A stretch of 64,000 nt of DNA from Pseudoduganella flava (GTDB lineage Bacteria; Pseudomonadota; Gammaproteobacteria; Burkholderiales; Burkholderiaceae_D), in NCBI RefSeq assembly GCF_007830495.1, contig NZ_VLKW01000009.1, positions 124,001 to 188,000 on the forward strand, in the 5' to 3' direction. The notes under the pieces are model-generated. The model did no database searches. It saw nothing but the letters and a program-made list of their open reading frames with translations, and was not told the DNA's origin. Both the position numbers and the translations under genes were made by a program. Below, in pieces: positions 7,637 through 17,646 of the stretch. Numbering within the stretch: the stretch's first letter is position 1; the number at the start of each line of letters is the position of its first letter.

Positions 7637-9403
7637 TCAGCGCGCCTTCCGTGGCGCGATGAAGTCCTGCACCACGGCTTCCTTCAGCAACGCCGGCGGC
7701 AGGATGCCCTGGGCGATGACGAAGTCGTTGAACGCCTTCAGGTCGAACTTGTCGCCCAGCTCGATCTCGGCCAGCGTCTTCAGCGCGCGCAGCTTCACGT
7801 AGCCGTAGTAGTACGACGTCGCCTGGCCCGGCGCGCGGTACGAATAACGGTCCACTTCCGACTGCGCGAACGGCTCGGAGAGCACCACCTCCTTCATCAG
7901 GAATGCCTTGGCCTGTTCCGGCGTCATCCGGCCCAGGTTGATCATCGGGTCGAGCATCGCGCGGGCCATCCGCAGCAGGCGCGCCTGCAGCGACACGAGC
8001 TGGCTTTCCGGCGGCATGTACGGCAGCATCGTCGCTTCCGAATACAGGCCCCAGCCTTCCACGTTGGTGCTGTTGAATGCGAAGTTGGCGCGGGCGATCG
8101 ACATGCCCTGTTCGACCATCGACGCGAACTGCAGCTCGTGCCCCGGGCGCGCCTCGTGCGCCGTCAGCGTCCAGGCCATCGCCTCGAAGTCGAAGTCGTC
8201 CATCTTCGCCTTTGACTTGGCGTTCGGGTTCGCCAGCGGGATCACGAACTCGCCGTACTCGCCCGTGTTGCCGATCAGGCGCGGAGGGCTCATGAACGGC
8301 GCCGGCGAACGGGCCGCCTCGGCGTTCGTCGCGGTGCGGATGCTCGCGTCGCGGTCCGGCAGCGTGACGATGCCCTGCTTGCGGATGATGCCCTCGATCT
8401 CCTTCACGCGCTGGCGGTAGTACGGCAGCAGCTGGTCGGCCGGGATCGCCGTCTTCTTCAGTTCGCGGATCACGGCGCGGTAGTCGGAAGAGGGCAGCTT
8501 GCGCTGCGCCGCGATCGCGTTCGCCACGACCTGCATCTGGTCGCGCACTTCCTGGAAGTCGAAGCTGGCGCGCTCGATCATCTGCTCGGGCGCGATGTCG
8601 ACGCCCACGTTGACGAGGCGGTTCGCATACAGCGCGGCCGGCAGGCGCACTTCCTTGCGGGCGCGCGGCAGGATGCTGGCGCGGGTCCAGTCGTCGTAGG
8701 CCTTCACCTGTGCCTTCAGCGCATCCAGGTCCGCTTCCCAGCCCGTCAGCTTCGCATTGCGCAGCAGCTCGGCGATGCCGTCCATGTAGGTGGCATTGTT
8801 GTTCAGCGCTTCCTCGACCTCGCCGACGTACGGGCCGATCAGGCCTTTCTGCTTCAGGCGCTCCTCGGCGCGGGCGCGGGCCAGCGTGGCGAGCGGCGTG
8901 TAGCCGGGCTCCAGGCCCGCATAGCGCTTCAGTCGCACCAGCGCCGCCTTCTGGCGCTCCGGCTTGTTGCGCGGGTCGAGCAGCGCCTGCAGGCCGCCGT
9001 ACACCAGTTCCCCCACATTGACATAGCCCAGCAGGTACTGGCGTTCCAGCTTCATCGCCGCGATCTTCTTTTCGCGCGAGTCGATCAGGATGTCCAGGTC
9101 CTGCCGCACTTTCGCATCCGGTTCCGCGGCGCGTTGCTTGCGCAGCGCGGCCAGGCGCTGCTCCGTGTCGGCCAGTTCGCGTTCATAGTCGCGCGGCTTG
9201 AAGTCGGCCACCGCGGTGTCGAATTCCTCGTTGCCCAATGACGACGCATCCTCCGGCTGGTACTTGCCGGTGTCCTTCAACACGGGCTGGGTGTAGGCGT
9301 CGCTCTTGGCGACCCAGGCCGGCGCCGCGGCGGCGCAGCCGGCGGCGGCGAACAAGGCAAGGTGCAGGGCGGTGAGTGTGGCGATGCGGCCGGCGCGTGA
9401 CAT
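7637..9403 (-). CDS. DUF885 family exported metal-dependent hydrolase
   Basis: A 588-residue protein of the DUF885 family, which resembles M32/M3-like zinc peptidases. The family's signature pair is present: TAHEARPGHELQ, with the metal-binding histidines, and NVEGWGLYSEAT about 40 residues later. An N-terminal signal peptide (TLTALHLALFAAAGCAAAAPA) ends near a cysteine, so it could be a lipoprotein, but the lipobox is weak. The ATG at 9403 was chosen over an upstream TTG because AGGGAGC precedes it and the signal peptide follows directly. A coiled-coil-like charged region covers about residues 60-120. The substrate is unknown. Confidence 0.85.
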   Translation of the reverse strand: MSRAGRIATLTALHLALFAAAGCAAAAPAWVAKSDAYTQPVLKDTGKYQPEDASSLGNEEFDTAVADFKPRDYERELADTEQRLAALRKQRAAEPDAKVRQDLDILIDSREKKIAAMKLERQYLLGYVNVGELVYGGLQALLDPRNKPERQKAALVRLKRYAGLEPGYTPLATLARARAEERLKQKGLIGPYVGEVEEALNNNATYMDGIAELLRNAKLTGWEADLDALKAQVKAYDDWTRASILPRARKEVRLPAALYANRLVNVGVDIAPEQMIERASFDFQEVRDQMQVVANAIAAQRKLPSSDYRAVIRELKKTAIPADQLLPYYRQRVKEIEGIIRKQGIVTLPDRDASIRTATNAEAARSPAPFMSPPRLIGNTGEYGEFVIPLANPNAKSKAKMDDFDFEAMAWTLTAHEARPGHELQFASMVEQGMSIARANFAFNSTNVEGWGLYSEATMLPYMPPESQLVSLQARLLRMARAMLDPMINLGRMTPEQAKAFLMKEVVLSEPFAQSEVDRYSYRAPGQATSYYYGYVKLRALKTLAEIELGDKFDLKAFNDFVIAQGILPPALLKEAVVQDFIAPRKAR

Positions 9404-9531
9404 GAAGCTCCCTTTCTGATCGATGCCCGCCAAGGGGCGAAGCGCCGATTGTAATCCTTGTTGCCAGCTTGTCCGTACTGTCCGTTGCTCTTACACTGCT
9501 AGGATTTGAGCCATCGTCCGCCCGTCTTGCC

Positions 9532-11268
9532 ATGAACGTCTCCGACCTGCGTGAAACCCTGCTGTTCCTGCTGCTCGCGGGGCTTGCCGTGCCGTTGCTG
9601 CAACGGGCGCGCATCAACCAGATGCTGGGCTTCCTGATGATCGGCCTGTGCTTCGGGCCGAACGGCCTGGGCACCTGGGCGGACACGGTGCCGTGGCTGG
9701 CCGACGTCACGTTCCGCGACGTGGAGCACATCAAGACGTTCGGCGAACTGGGCATCCTGTTCCTGATGTTCATGATCGGGCTGGAGCTGTCGCCGGCGCG
9801 CATCTGGGCGCTGCGGCGCAGCGTGTTCGGCACCGGCGTGCTGCAGGTAACGCTGACGGCCGTGTCGATCGGCGCCATCGCGCTCTGGTTCGGCAATCCG
9901 CGCGCGGGCGCGCTGACGATCGGCATCACCCTGGCGATGTCGTCGACGGCCGTCGTCATGCAGCTGTTGACGCGTGCCCAGGCCCTCGCCAGCCCGCTGG
10001 GGCAGGCCTGCTTCGGCATCCTGATGCTGCAGGACCTTGCGGTGGTGCCCGTGCTGATCCTCGTCCAGGGCCTGGCCGGCAACGACAGCGGCGCGCTGTG
10101 GCTGACGCTCCTCGTCGCCGTCGCCAAGGCGGCCGTGACGATCGCGCTCGTGTACTTCGTCGGCCGGCGCCTGGCGCGCCCGCTGTTCACCGCATTTGCC
10201 GTGCAGCGCCAGCCCGAAGTGTTCGTGGCGCTGATCCTGTTGCTGACGCTGGGCGTGTCGGCCGCGACGGCCGCCGCCGGCCTGTCGATGGCGCTGGGCG
10301 CGCTGCTGGCCGGCCTGCTGCTGGCCGATACGGAATTCCAGTACGAAGTCGAGATGATCGTCGAACCGTTCCGCGGCCTGCTGATGGGGATGTTCTTCAT
10401 GTCGGTCGGCATGGAGCTCGACGTGCGTACCATCGCCGCGAATCCCGTCTGGCTGCCGCTCTCGGTGGTTGGCCTGCTGGCCGTGAAGGGCGGCGTCATC
10501 GCGCTGCTGCTGCGCCGCCTCGGCTGGGGCCAGGCCGTGCATGCGGGCTTGCTGATGGGGCAGGGCGGCGAATTCGCCTTCATCATCCTCGGCTACGCCG
10601 TCGGCGCGCACCTGCTCAGCGAGGCCACCGGCCAGTTCATGCTCGTGCTGGTGACGGCCAGCATGCTCGTCACGCCCGGCGCCGCGGCGCTTGGCGCGCG
10701 CATCGCGCGGCGCTGGCCGAGCCATGGGCGGCGGCACACGGATGCCGAACCGGCGGGCCACGTCGAACGCGCGGGGCACATCATCATCGGCGGTTACGGC
10801 CGGGTGGGGCACCTGGTGGCCGAGGTGCTGACGCGCCAGGGCATCGAGTATGTCGCCGTCGATCGCGACCACCGTCTCGCCTCCGAGGAGCGGCGCCATT
10901 CGCCGCGCGTGTACTCGGGCGACGCATCGATGCCGGACATGATGGTGCGGCTGGGGATCGGCCGTTCGGCCGGCGTGGTGCTGACGATGGACGATCCGAA
11001 AGCGGCGCTGCACGCGGTGCGGGCGCTGCGCCGGCAGTATCCGGCGATCCCGATCTTCGCGCGGGCGCGCGACGAGAAGCATGGCCGGCTGCTGAAGGAC
11101 GCCGGCGCGAACCAGGTGATTTCGGAAACAGTGGAATCGGGCTTGCAGCTGGCGCACTTCGCGCTCAGCGCGGCCGGCATGTCCGAAGGAGCGGCCGGCT
11201 TTCACATCCAGGTCGAGCGCGCGGAGCGGATCGCCCGCGTCGACGGCGCCGAAGCACCGTCGAAGTAA
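9532..11268 (+). CDS. CPA2 monovalent cation:proton antiporter, KefB/KefC type
   Basis: A 578-residue inner membrane protein. About twelve hydrophobic segments cover residues 5-395 with the Na/H exchanger pattern (MIGLELSPARIW, MGQGGEFAFIILGYAVG). A cytoplasmic RCK/TrkA-N domain starts at HIIIGGYGRVGHLVAEVL (a GxGxxG nucleotide-binding fold, about residues 420-540). Members exchange potassium or sodium for protons and are gated by nucleotides or glutathione. The ATG at 9532 gives a normal family start; an upstream ATG at 9469 adds 21 unrelated residues. The DUF885 gene is divergent across a 128-base gap. Confidence 0.9.
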   Translation: MNVSDLRETLLFLLLAGLAVPLLQRARINQMLGFLMIGLCFGPNGLGTWADTVPWLADVTFRDVEHIKTFGELGILFLMFMIGLELSPARIWALRRSVFGTGVLQVTLTAVSIGAIALWFGNPRAGALTIGITLAMSSTAVVMQLLTRAQALASPLGQACFGILMLQDLAVVPVLILVQGLAGNDSGALWLTLLVAVAKAAVTIALVYFVGRRLARPLFTAFAVQRQPEVFVALILLLTLGVSAATAAAGLSMALGALLAGLLLADTEFQYEVEMIVEPFRGLLMGMFFMSVGMELDVRTIAANPVWLPLSVVGLLAVKGGVIALLLRRLGWGQAVHAGLLMGQGGEFAFIILGYAVGAHLLSEATGQFMLVLVTASMLVTPGAAALGARIARRWPSHGRRHTDAEPAGHVERAGHIIIGGYGRVGHLVAEVLTRQGIEYVAVDRDHRLASEERRHSPRVYSGDASMPDMMVRLGIGRSAGVVLTMDDPKAALHAVRALRRQYPAIPIFARARDEKHGRLLKDAGANQVISETVESGLQLAHFALSAAGMSEGAAGFHIQVERAERIARVDGAEAPSK

Positions 11269-11277
11269 CGCCGGCGC

Positions 11278-12150
11278 TCAGCCGAATCTGGCGGCCGGCA
11301 CGCCCGGCACGTCGACGCGCAGCGCGAACAGCGCGCCGGCCAGCGGGTCGGCTTCCCGTGCCGCGGCATCGAAACCCTGCCAGGCGCTGGTGACGTACAG
11401 CGTCTTCAGGTCGTCACCGCCGAACGCCACGGAGGAGGGCTGGCGCACCGGCATCGGCACGGTGGCGAGCAGCTCGCCGGTCGGACTGTAGCGGCACACG
11501 CGGCCGCCGCCCCACTGGGCGATCCACACGCAATCCTCGCTGTCCACCGTCATGCCGTCCGGCGACCCTTCGTCGTCCGCGAACTGGCGCCACAGCGCCG
11601 GCGCACCCAGGCTGCCGTCGGCACGCACCGGGTAGGCGTAGGTGCGGTTCAGGAAGCTGTCGTTGTGGTACATCGTTCCGCCGTCCAGGCTGAACGTGGG
11701 GCCGTTGCAGATATGGTATTCGGGCAGCGCGACGTGCAGGCTGCCGTCCGGGTCGAGCCGGAACAGCTTGCCGTCCGGTCGGCTGACGTCGTGCGCGTTC
11801 ATCGAGCCGGCCCAGATGCGGCCGGCCGCATCGGCCTTCGCGTCGTTCAGGCGGATGCCGGTGTCGGCGCCGGGCAGCTGGTGCAGGTACTCGAAGCGCA
11901 CTTCTGGTTCGAGCCACAGCCGCACGATGCCGTCGCGCAGGCCGGCCATCCAGCCGTCGCCGTCCTGGCGCGGCACCAGCCAGCACACGTAATCGGGCAG
12001 CGGCCATGCATGTTGCGCGCCGCTGGCGGGGGCCAGCGCATGCAGCGTATTGCCGACGAGGTTGACGAAATACAGGCGCTTCTGTTCGGGGATCCACACG
12101 GGGCCTTCGCCCAGTTCGGCACCCAATGGCCACAGGCATTCAGGGGTCAT
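11278..12150 (-). CDS. SMP-30/gluconolactonase/LRE family protein
   Basis: A 290-residue six-bladed beta-propeller of the SMP-30 family, which hydrolyses sugar lactones with a divalent metal. The metal and active-site signatures are visible: LGEGPVW near the start (Glu ligand), GIRLNDAKADAAGRIWAGSM, ICNGPTFSLDGGTMYHND (Asn ligand) and SPDGMTVDSEDCVWIAQWGGG (Asp ligand). No signal peptide is seen, so it is cytoplasmic. The ATG at 12150 fits the family length; a GTG at 12195 is possible. Neither has a clear ribosome site. No sugar dehydrogenase gene adjoins it, so the physiological lactone cannot be named. Confidence 0.87.
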   Translation of the reverse strand: MTPECLWPLGAELGEGPVWIPEQKRLYFVNLVGNTLHALAPASGAQHAWPLPDYVCWLVPRQDGDGWMAGLRDGIVRLWLEPEVRFEYLHQLPGADTGIRLNDAKADAAGRIWAGSMNAHDVSRPDGKLFRLDPDGSLHVALPEYHICNGPTFSLDGGTMYHNDSFLNRTYAYPVRADGSLGAPALWRQFADDEGSPDGMTVDSEDCVWIAQWGGGRVCRYSPTGELLATVPMPVRQPSSVAFGGDDLKTLYVTSAWQGFDAAAREADPLAGALFALRVDVPGVPAARFG

Positions 12151-12265
12151 AGCAAGGAGGCGGGTTGAACGAAGCACTACCTTACCGGAATTCACGTGGA
12201 GCCGGTAGCGGCGCGCGCCGGTCGATTGGAAAAGTGATCGCAGGGGGCAATCAGGTTATCGGTCG

Positions 12266-15200
12266 TCATGCCATCTGCCTCTGCGTGCGGTTCCGCTCCG
12301 CCTGGACAAAGGCTTCGCGCACGACCTGGCGCAGCTCGTCGTCGTCCCACGGCTTGCTGAGGAATTTGTAGATCGCGCCCCGGTTGATCGCCTGCTGGAT
12401 GGTGGTCAGGTCCGCATAGCCCGACAGGATCATCCGCACCGTGTGCGGATACAGGTCGCGTGCACGCGCCAGGAATTCGGTGCCGTCCATCTGCGGCATG
12501 CGCTGGTCGGACAGGATCACCTGCACGTCGTTGACGGACAACAGTTCCAGCGCCTGCCGCGCGCTGGTGGCCAGCAGTGTCCGGTAGCCCTCGCGCCGGA
12601 ATGCCCGTTCCAGCGCGTGCAGCACGCCCGGTTCGTCGTCGACCAGCAGCAAGGTGCGGGCCGGCCGCGGCGGCACCGCCACCGCGGCCAGCATGCGCTG
12701 CTCGAGCAGCAGCACCGCCAGTTCGTCGACCGGCAGCGGGCGGCTGAACAGGTAGCCCTGGATCTTGTCGCAACCCATGTCGCGCAGGAAGGCCAGCTGG
12801 CCCTCGGTCTCGACCCCTTCGGCCACGACGACCAGGTTCAGGCCATGCGCGAGCGCCGTCGTGGCGCGTGCGATGGCCGCGCTGCGCGGATCGGTCACGA
12901 TATTCTTGACGAAGGTCTGGTCGATCTTCAGCTTGTCCAGGCGGAAGCGCGACAGGTAGCCGAGCGACGAGTAGCCGGTGCCGAAGTCGTCCAGCGAGAT
13001 CGACACGCCCATCGCCGCCAGTTCGTTCAGCTGCATCTGGGTTTGCTCGCTGTTGTGCATCATGACGCTTTCCGTCAGCTCCACCTCCAGCCAGCGAGGC
13101 GCCACGCCGTTTTCCTGCAGCGCCTTGCGCACCACCGCGGGCACGGTTCCCATTGCGAACTGGCGCGCCGAGACGTTGACGGCAACCGTCATCGGCGGCA
13201 GGCCCTTGGTGTGCCATGCCTTCATCTGCCGGCACGCTTCCTCGATGACCCAGTTGCCGATGTCGAGTATCAGGCCGCTGTCCTCGGCCAGCGGGATGAA
13301 GTCGCCGGGCGGCACCATGCCCAGCTCCGCGCTCTGCCAGCGCAGCAACGCCTCGACCCCCGTGACGCGGCCGTCCGCCAGCGCCACTTGCGGCTGGAAG
13401 TACAGGCGCAGTTCGTTGCGCTCGACGGCGTGGCGCAGGTGGACCTCGAGCGACATCCAGCGCAGCGCGTGGGCGTTCATCTCGCCGGTGTAGAAGTGGA
13501 AGTTGTTGCGGCCGTTGTCCTTCACGTGCGACAGCGCCACGTCCGCACCCGTCAGCAGCGCGCCCGGCGTCAGGCCGTCGCGCGGCGACATGCTGATGCC
13601 GACGGACGTCGTCACGTACAGGTCCTGGCCGGCCAGGTGGACCGGCTGCGCCACCTGTTCCATCAGCTTGCGCACGATGACGATGATGTCGTCGACGCCC
13701 TGGAAGCGCGTCAGCACCATCGCGAATTCATCGGCGCCAAGGTGCGCCAGCGTGTCGCCGGGCGGCACGATGCGCGCCGCGCGCGCCGCCATCTCCTGCA
13801 GCAGCGCGTCGCCGGTGGCATGGCCCAGCGCGTCGTTGATGCGCTGCAGCCGGTCGATGTCGAACAGCAGCAGCGCGACCTGGTTGCCGCCGTGCTGCGC
13901 GGCCGAGAGGGCCAGCTGCAGGCGGTCGTTCAGCAGGTTCCGGTTCGGCAGCAACGTCAACGGATCGTGGTTGCTGAGGAAATCGACCTGGGTATGCGCT
14001 TCCTTCAGCGCGCTGATATCGCTCGACACGGAGACGTACGCGCACACCTGCTCGCGCTGGTCCTTGACGACGTTGATGCGGATCCGCTCCGGATACACCT
14101 GGCCGTTCTTGCGCCGGTTCCAGATCTCGCCGGCCCACTGGCCCTGCGTCTCCAGGCTGTGCCAGATGGCGCGGTAGAACGCGCTGTCGTGGCGGCCCGA
14201 GCGCAGCAGGCGCGGATTCTGGCCGATCACTTCGCGCTCCGTGTAGCCGGTGGTCTGCTCGAAGGCGGGATTGACGGCGATGATGTTCGCGTGCGCGTCC
14301 GTCATCGTGATGCTGTCCTGGGTACTGTCGAACACCTGGGCCGACAGGCGCAGGCGCTCCTCGAGCGCGCGGCGCGCCGTGGTGTCGCGCAGGATGCTCG
14401 TGAAGATCGCCTCGCCGTCGACGTTGACGACGGACAGCGCCAGCTCGGCCGTGAATTCCTCGCCGCCCTTGCGCTTCAGGTGCATCTCGACGGTGCGTGT
14501 GCTGTACGAACGCTCGCGCGTCTTGCGGTAGCGCGACACGCGTTCGCGGTGTTCCGCCAGCGAGCGTTCCGACATCAGCAGCGTGATCGGCTTGCCGACG
14601 ATCTCGTCCTCCGCGTAGCCGAACATCGCCTCGGCGGCGCGGTTGAAGTGCAGCACGCGCTCGTCCTGCGCCGAGCCGATGATGGCGTCCGGCGCCGATT
14701 GCGTCATCGCGCGGTAGCGGGCCTCGCTGGCGCGCAGCGCGGCATCGGCACTGCGGCGCGCCGCGGCCTCCATCTGCAGCTGGGCGGCATGGCGCTGCAC
14801 CACCTCGTACAGGTTCATGTTTTCGTAGGCGACGGCCAGCTGCGCGGACAGCATGCGGCTGAACTGTTCGTCGGCGGCGTCGAAGCACGGCGCGCCGCGG
14901 CGGTTCGCCGCATACAGCCAGCCGTACAGGTGGAACTGGTCGCGCACCGCAAGGCCCAGCAGGCTGTGGACGGGCGGATGCCCGCCCGGCAAGGCCGGCA
15001 GGTCGCCCTGTTCGCGGCAGGCACGCAGCACTTCGCGCCGGTTCATCATCACGCCGGGGAATACGGCCCGGTCGATCAGCGCGGGATCGAGCAGCGCCGC
15101 GTCGACGCCGACCGCTTCCACGTGCTGCACGCTGTGCTCGTGCACGTCGAGGAGGCACAGCACCACGATGTCCGCCTGCAGGATCGATGCGGCGCCCTGG

Positions 15201-15751
15201 CAGAAGCGCGCGGCCATTGTCGACGCATCGCGTTCGCCGTTCAGGCGCAGCGACAGCTCGTGCAGGGTCGCCATCCGTTCCACCGTGGCGTCGGGACCCA
15301 GCGCGGGGCCCAGTGCGGGAGCGGGCGCCGGCGGCGGCATCACGGCGCGCGCGACCTCGCCGGGCAGGGCGGGGTAGGCGTGCTCCAGGCCCAGTTCGTC
15401 GTTGATCGCGTCCAGGATCGCCGGCGGCTCGGCCGGTTTCGGGAGCACGGTGCGCACGCCGCAGGTGGCCGCCATTGCGCGCAGCTCCGGCATCGAATAG
15501 GTGGCCGAGAAGAAGATCACGGGCGTGCCGGCGATGTCCGGCGACGCGCGCAGGCGCTGCACGAACTCGTAGCCGTCCATCGTGGGCATCAGGATGTCGG
15601 TGATGACGAGGTCCGGCCGATGACGCAGGCACAGCTCCAGCGCCTGGGCGCCGTCGGCGGCTTCCAGTGCCGTATGCGGGGTGAAGCCCAGCAGGGTCAG
15701 CAGGTAATCACGGTTGGTGGGACGGTCGTCGACGATCAGTATGGTGGCCAT
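12266..15751 (-). CDS. REC-GAF-PAS-PAS-GGDEF-EAL-REC c-di-GMP regulator
   Basis: An 1161-residue cytoplasmic signalling protein. In order: receiver (1-120, phospho-acceptor D52), GAF (about 160-310), two PAS domains (about 345-590), GGDEF (about 595-755), EAL (about 770-1015), and a second receiver (about 1030-1150, D1082 in SDQRMPQMDG, the RpfG/HD-GYP type). The GGDEF signature reads GADEF, so cyclase activity is doubtful. The EAL part keeps EALLRW, DDFGTGYSSLGYL and EGVETEGQLAFL, so phosphodiesterase activity is likely. A receiver at each end is uncommon. No histidine kinase adjoins it. It may relay from orphan kinases and lower c-di-GMP. Confidence 0.92.
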   Translation of the reverse strand: MATILIVDDRPTNRDYLLTLLGFTPHTALEAADGAQALELCLRHRPDLVITDILMPTMDGYEFVQRLRASPDIAGTPVIFFSATYSMPELRAMAATCGVRTVLPKPAEPPAILDAINDELGLEHAYPALPGEVARAVMPPPAPAPALGPALGPDATVERMATLHELSLRLNGERDASTMAARFCQGAASILQADIVVLCLLDVHEHSVQHVEAVGVDAALLDPALIDRAVFPGVMMNRREVLRACREQGDLPALPGGHPPVHSLLGLAVRDQFHLYGWLYAANRRGAPCFDAADEQFSRMLSAQLAVAYENMNLYEVVQRHAAQLQMEAAARRSADAALRASEARYRAMTQSAPDAIIGSAQDERVLHFNRAAEAMFGYAEDEIVGKPITLLMSERSLAEHRERVSRYRKTRERSYSTRTVEMHLKRKGGEEFTAELALSVVNVDGEAIFTSILRDTTARRALEERLRLSAQVFDSTQDSITMTDAHANIIAVNPAFEQTTGYTEREVIGQNPRLLRSGRHDSAFYRAIWHSLETQGQWAGEIWNRRKNGQVYPERIRINVVKDQREQVCAYVSVSSDISALKEAHTQVDFLSNHDPLTLLPNRNLLNDRLQLALSAAQHGGNQVALLLFDIDRLQRINDALGHATGDALLQEMAARAARIVPPGDTLAHLGADEFAMVLTRFQGVDDIIVIVRKLMEQVAQPVHLAGQDLYVTTSVGISMSPRDGLTPGALLTGADVALSHVKDNGRNNFHFYTGEMNAHALRWMSLEVHLRHAVERNELRLYFQPQVALADGRVTGVEALLRWQSAELGMVPPGDFIPLAEDSGLILDIGNWVIEEACRQMKAWHTKGLPPMTVAVNVSARQFAMGTVPAVVRKALQENGVAPRWLEVELTESVMMHNSEQTQMQLNELAAMGVSISLDDFGTGYSSLGYLSRFRLDKLKIDQTFVKNIVTDPRSAAIARATTALAHGLNLVVVAEGVETEGQLAFLRDMGCDKIQGYLFSRPLPVDELAVLLLEQRMLAAVAVPPRPARTLLLVDDEPGVLHALERAFRREGYRTLLATSARQALELLSVNDVQVILSDQRMPQMDGTEFLARARDLYPHTVRMILSGYADLTTIQQAINRGAIYKFLSKPWDDDELRQVVREAFVQAERNRTQRQMA

Positions 15752-16000
15752 GGTGCCTTTTCGACAATGCGCTCCATTGTTGTGAAATCATGCTACTCCG
15801 CCACCCGGGCGGCGGGCGCACGGATGTTGCCCGCCTGGCGATCATATGCCGCACGGTAGAGTTCGCCTATTTGTTTGTTGGTTCATCAGGCAACGCGACA
15901 GCCCGGGTGGCCGAAATGGCCGGCGGACGGCGATTGTTCCGATACTGCGCGACAAATCCTTTAAAATAGAGGGTTAGGAAACACGCTAAGGATTCAATAC

Positions 16001-17110
16001 ATGTCTATCTCCAGCACCGAAGAAATCGTCGCCGAGTTGCGCGCCGGCCGCATGGTGATCCTGGTCGATGAAGAAGACCGCGAGAACGAGGGCGACCTGG
16101 TGCTGGCGGCGGATTTCGTCACGCCGGAAGCCATCAACTTCATGATCCGCTATGCGCGCGGGCTCGTTTGCCTGACGCTGTCGGAGGAAATCTGCGACCG
16201 CCTCGAGCTGCCGATGATGACGAGCCGGAACGGCACGTCGTTCGGCACCAACTTCACCGTGTCGATCGAGGCGGCGGAAGGCGTCACCACCGGCATCTCG
16301 GCGGCCGACCGCGCCCGCACGATCCAGGTGGCTGTCGCGAAGGACGCGAAACCGGACGACATCGTCCAGCCGGGCCACATCTTCCCGCTGCGCGCCGTCA
16401 AGGGCGGTGTGCTGATGCGCGCCGGCCACACGGAAGCGGGCTGCGACCTGACGGCGATGGCCGGGCTGACGCCGGCGTCCGTCATTTGTGAAATCGTCAA
16501 GGACGACGGCACGATGGCGCGCCTGCCGGACCTGCTGGAATTCGGCAAGGAGCACGGCCTGAAGATCGGCACGATCGCCGACCTGATCCACTACCGCAGC
16601 CAGAAGGAGTGCATGGTCGAACGCGTGGCCGAACGCGAGCTGCGCACGACCCACGGCGACTTCCGCATGATCGCGTTCCGCGACAAGCCGAGCGGCGCGG
16701 CCCACCTGGCGCTGGTGCACGGCACGATGTCGCCGGAGCGCGAATCGCTGGTGCGGGTGCACCAGCCGGTGTCGATCCTGGACCTGCTGGAGACGGAAGC
16801 GACGACGCACTCGTGGAACGTGTCCGCTTCGCTGAAGGCGATCAAGGCGTCGCCGCAGGGCGTGATGGTGCTGCTCAATTGCGGCGAGACGGCCGAGCAG
16901 CTGTTCGGCCAGCTGGCCGCCCTGAACAAGGACGCCAGGCCGCAGGGCCGCGCCGCCAGCATGGACCTGCGCACCTACGGTATCGGTGCCCAGATCCTGC
17001 GCGAGATCGGCGTGCGCAAGATGAAGCTGCTGGCGAGCCCGCGCAAGATGCCGTCGATGACGGGCTTCGACCTGGAAGTGACCGGCTACCTGGCCAAACC
17101 CGAAGCGTAA
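16001..17110 (+). CDS. ribBA: RibB (DHBP synthase) with degenerate RibA domain
   Basis: A 369-residue RibBA-like protein. The N-terminal 3,4-dihydroxy-2-butanone 4-phosphate synthase domain (1-205) keeps [29 protein letters not shown] and [11 protein letters not shown], so conversion of ribulose 5-phosphate to the four-carbon unit is expected. The C-terminal GTP cyclohydrolase II-like domain (about 210-369) lacks the family's three zinc cysteines; where CxSGD...CDC should be, the sequence runs [20 protein letters not shown] cyclohydrolase activity is therefore unlikely and must come from another gene. ribH follows after 30 bases, then nusB. No FMN riboswitch is recognisable upstream. Confidence 0.94.
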   Translation: MSISSTEEIVAELRAGRMVILVDEEDRENEGDLVLAADFVTPEAINFMIRYARGLVCLTLSEEICDRLELPMMTSRNGTSFGTNFTVSIEAAEGVTTGISAADRARTIQVAVAKDAKPDDIVQPGHIFPLRAVKGGVLMRAGHTEAGCDLTAMAGLTPASVICEIVKDDGTMARLPDLLEFGKEHGLKIGTIADLIHYRSQKECMVERVAERELRTTHGDFRMIAFRDKPSGAAHLALVHGTMSPERESLVRVHQPVSILDLLETEATTHSWNVSASLKAIKASPQGVMVLLNCGETAEQLFGQLAALNKDARPQGRAASMDLRTYGIGAQILREIGVRKMKLLASPRKMPSMTGFDLEVTGYLAKPEA

Positions 17111-17140
17111 CCCATTCCACTATTGAAGAAGAGGCTAGTC

Positions 17141-17629
17141 ATGACCGTAGGAACCTACGAAACCAACCTGAACGGCGAAGGCCTGCGCATCGGTATTGTC
17201 CAGGCACGTTTCAATGAAGACGTGTGCCATGGCCTGCTGTCGGCATGTCTGGCCGAGCTGAAGCACCTGGGCGTGGCGGACGAGGACGTGCTGCACGTGA
17301 CCGTGCCGGGCGCGCTGGAAATCCCGCTGGTGCTGCAGAAGATGGCCGAATCGGGCCAGTTCGACGCGCTGGTGGCATTGGGCGCCGTGATCCGCGGCGA
17401 GACCTATCACTTTGAACTGGTGTCGAACGAATCCGGCGCGGGCATCACCCGCATCGGCCTGGACTTCGGCATCCCGATCGCGAACGCCGTGCTGACGACG
17501 GAAAACGACGAGCAAGCCGAAGTGCGCATGGCCACCAAGGGCGCCGACGCGGCCCGCGTCGCCGTCGAGATGGCGAACCTGTCGATCGCGCTGGAAGAGC
17601 TGTACCAGGACACCGGCGACGACGAGTAA
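17141..17629 (+). CDS. ribH: 6,7-dimethyl-8-ribityllumazine synthase
   Basis: A 162-residue lumazine synthase, joining the RibB product to the RibD-pathway pyrimidine. Family motifs: [18 protein letters not shown] (substrate loop), [14 protein letters not shown] and [20 protein letters not shown], with the catalytic His in the last. The ATG at 17141 follows AAGAAGAGG with good spacing; an ATG at 17123 adds six residues that overlap the ribosome site. The acidic tail (DTGDDE) is common in proteobacterial members. It is co-directional with ribBA and nusB. Confidence 0.95.
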   Translation: MTVGTYETNLNGEGLRIGIVQARFNEDVCHGLLSACLAELKHLGVADEDVLHVTVPGALEIPLVLQKMAESGQFDALVALGAVIRGETYHFELVSNESGAGITRIGLDFGIPIANAVLTTENDEQAEVRMATKGADAARVAVEMANLSIALEELYQDTGDDE

Positions 17630-17646
17630 TACTGAAGGAACTGAAG

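Noticed and set aside
12443-15859. A very long plus-strand open frame (over 1100 codons) opposite the c-di-GMP regulator
   Set aside because: It is the antisense shadow of a GC-rich gene: His/Arg/Gln-rich, no domain pattern, no ribosome site, while the minus strand encodes clear REC, PAS, GGDEF and EAL domains.
15752-16000. Possible FMN riboswitch before ribBA
   Set aside because: The conserved AGGGCGGGGTGAAATTCCC-like core and the GGCGGT element are absent; only a weak TAAAAT box (15962-15967) is seen.
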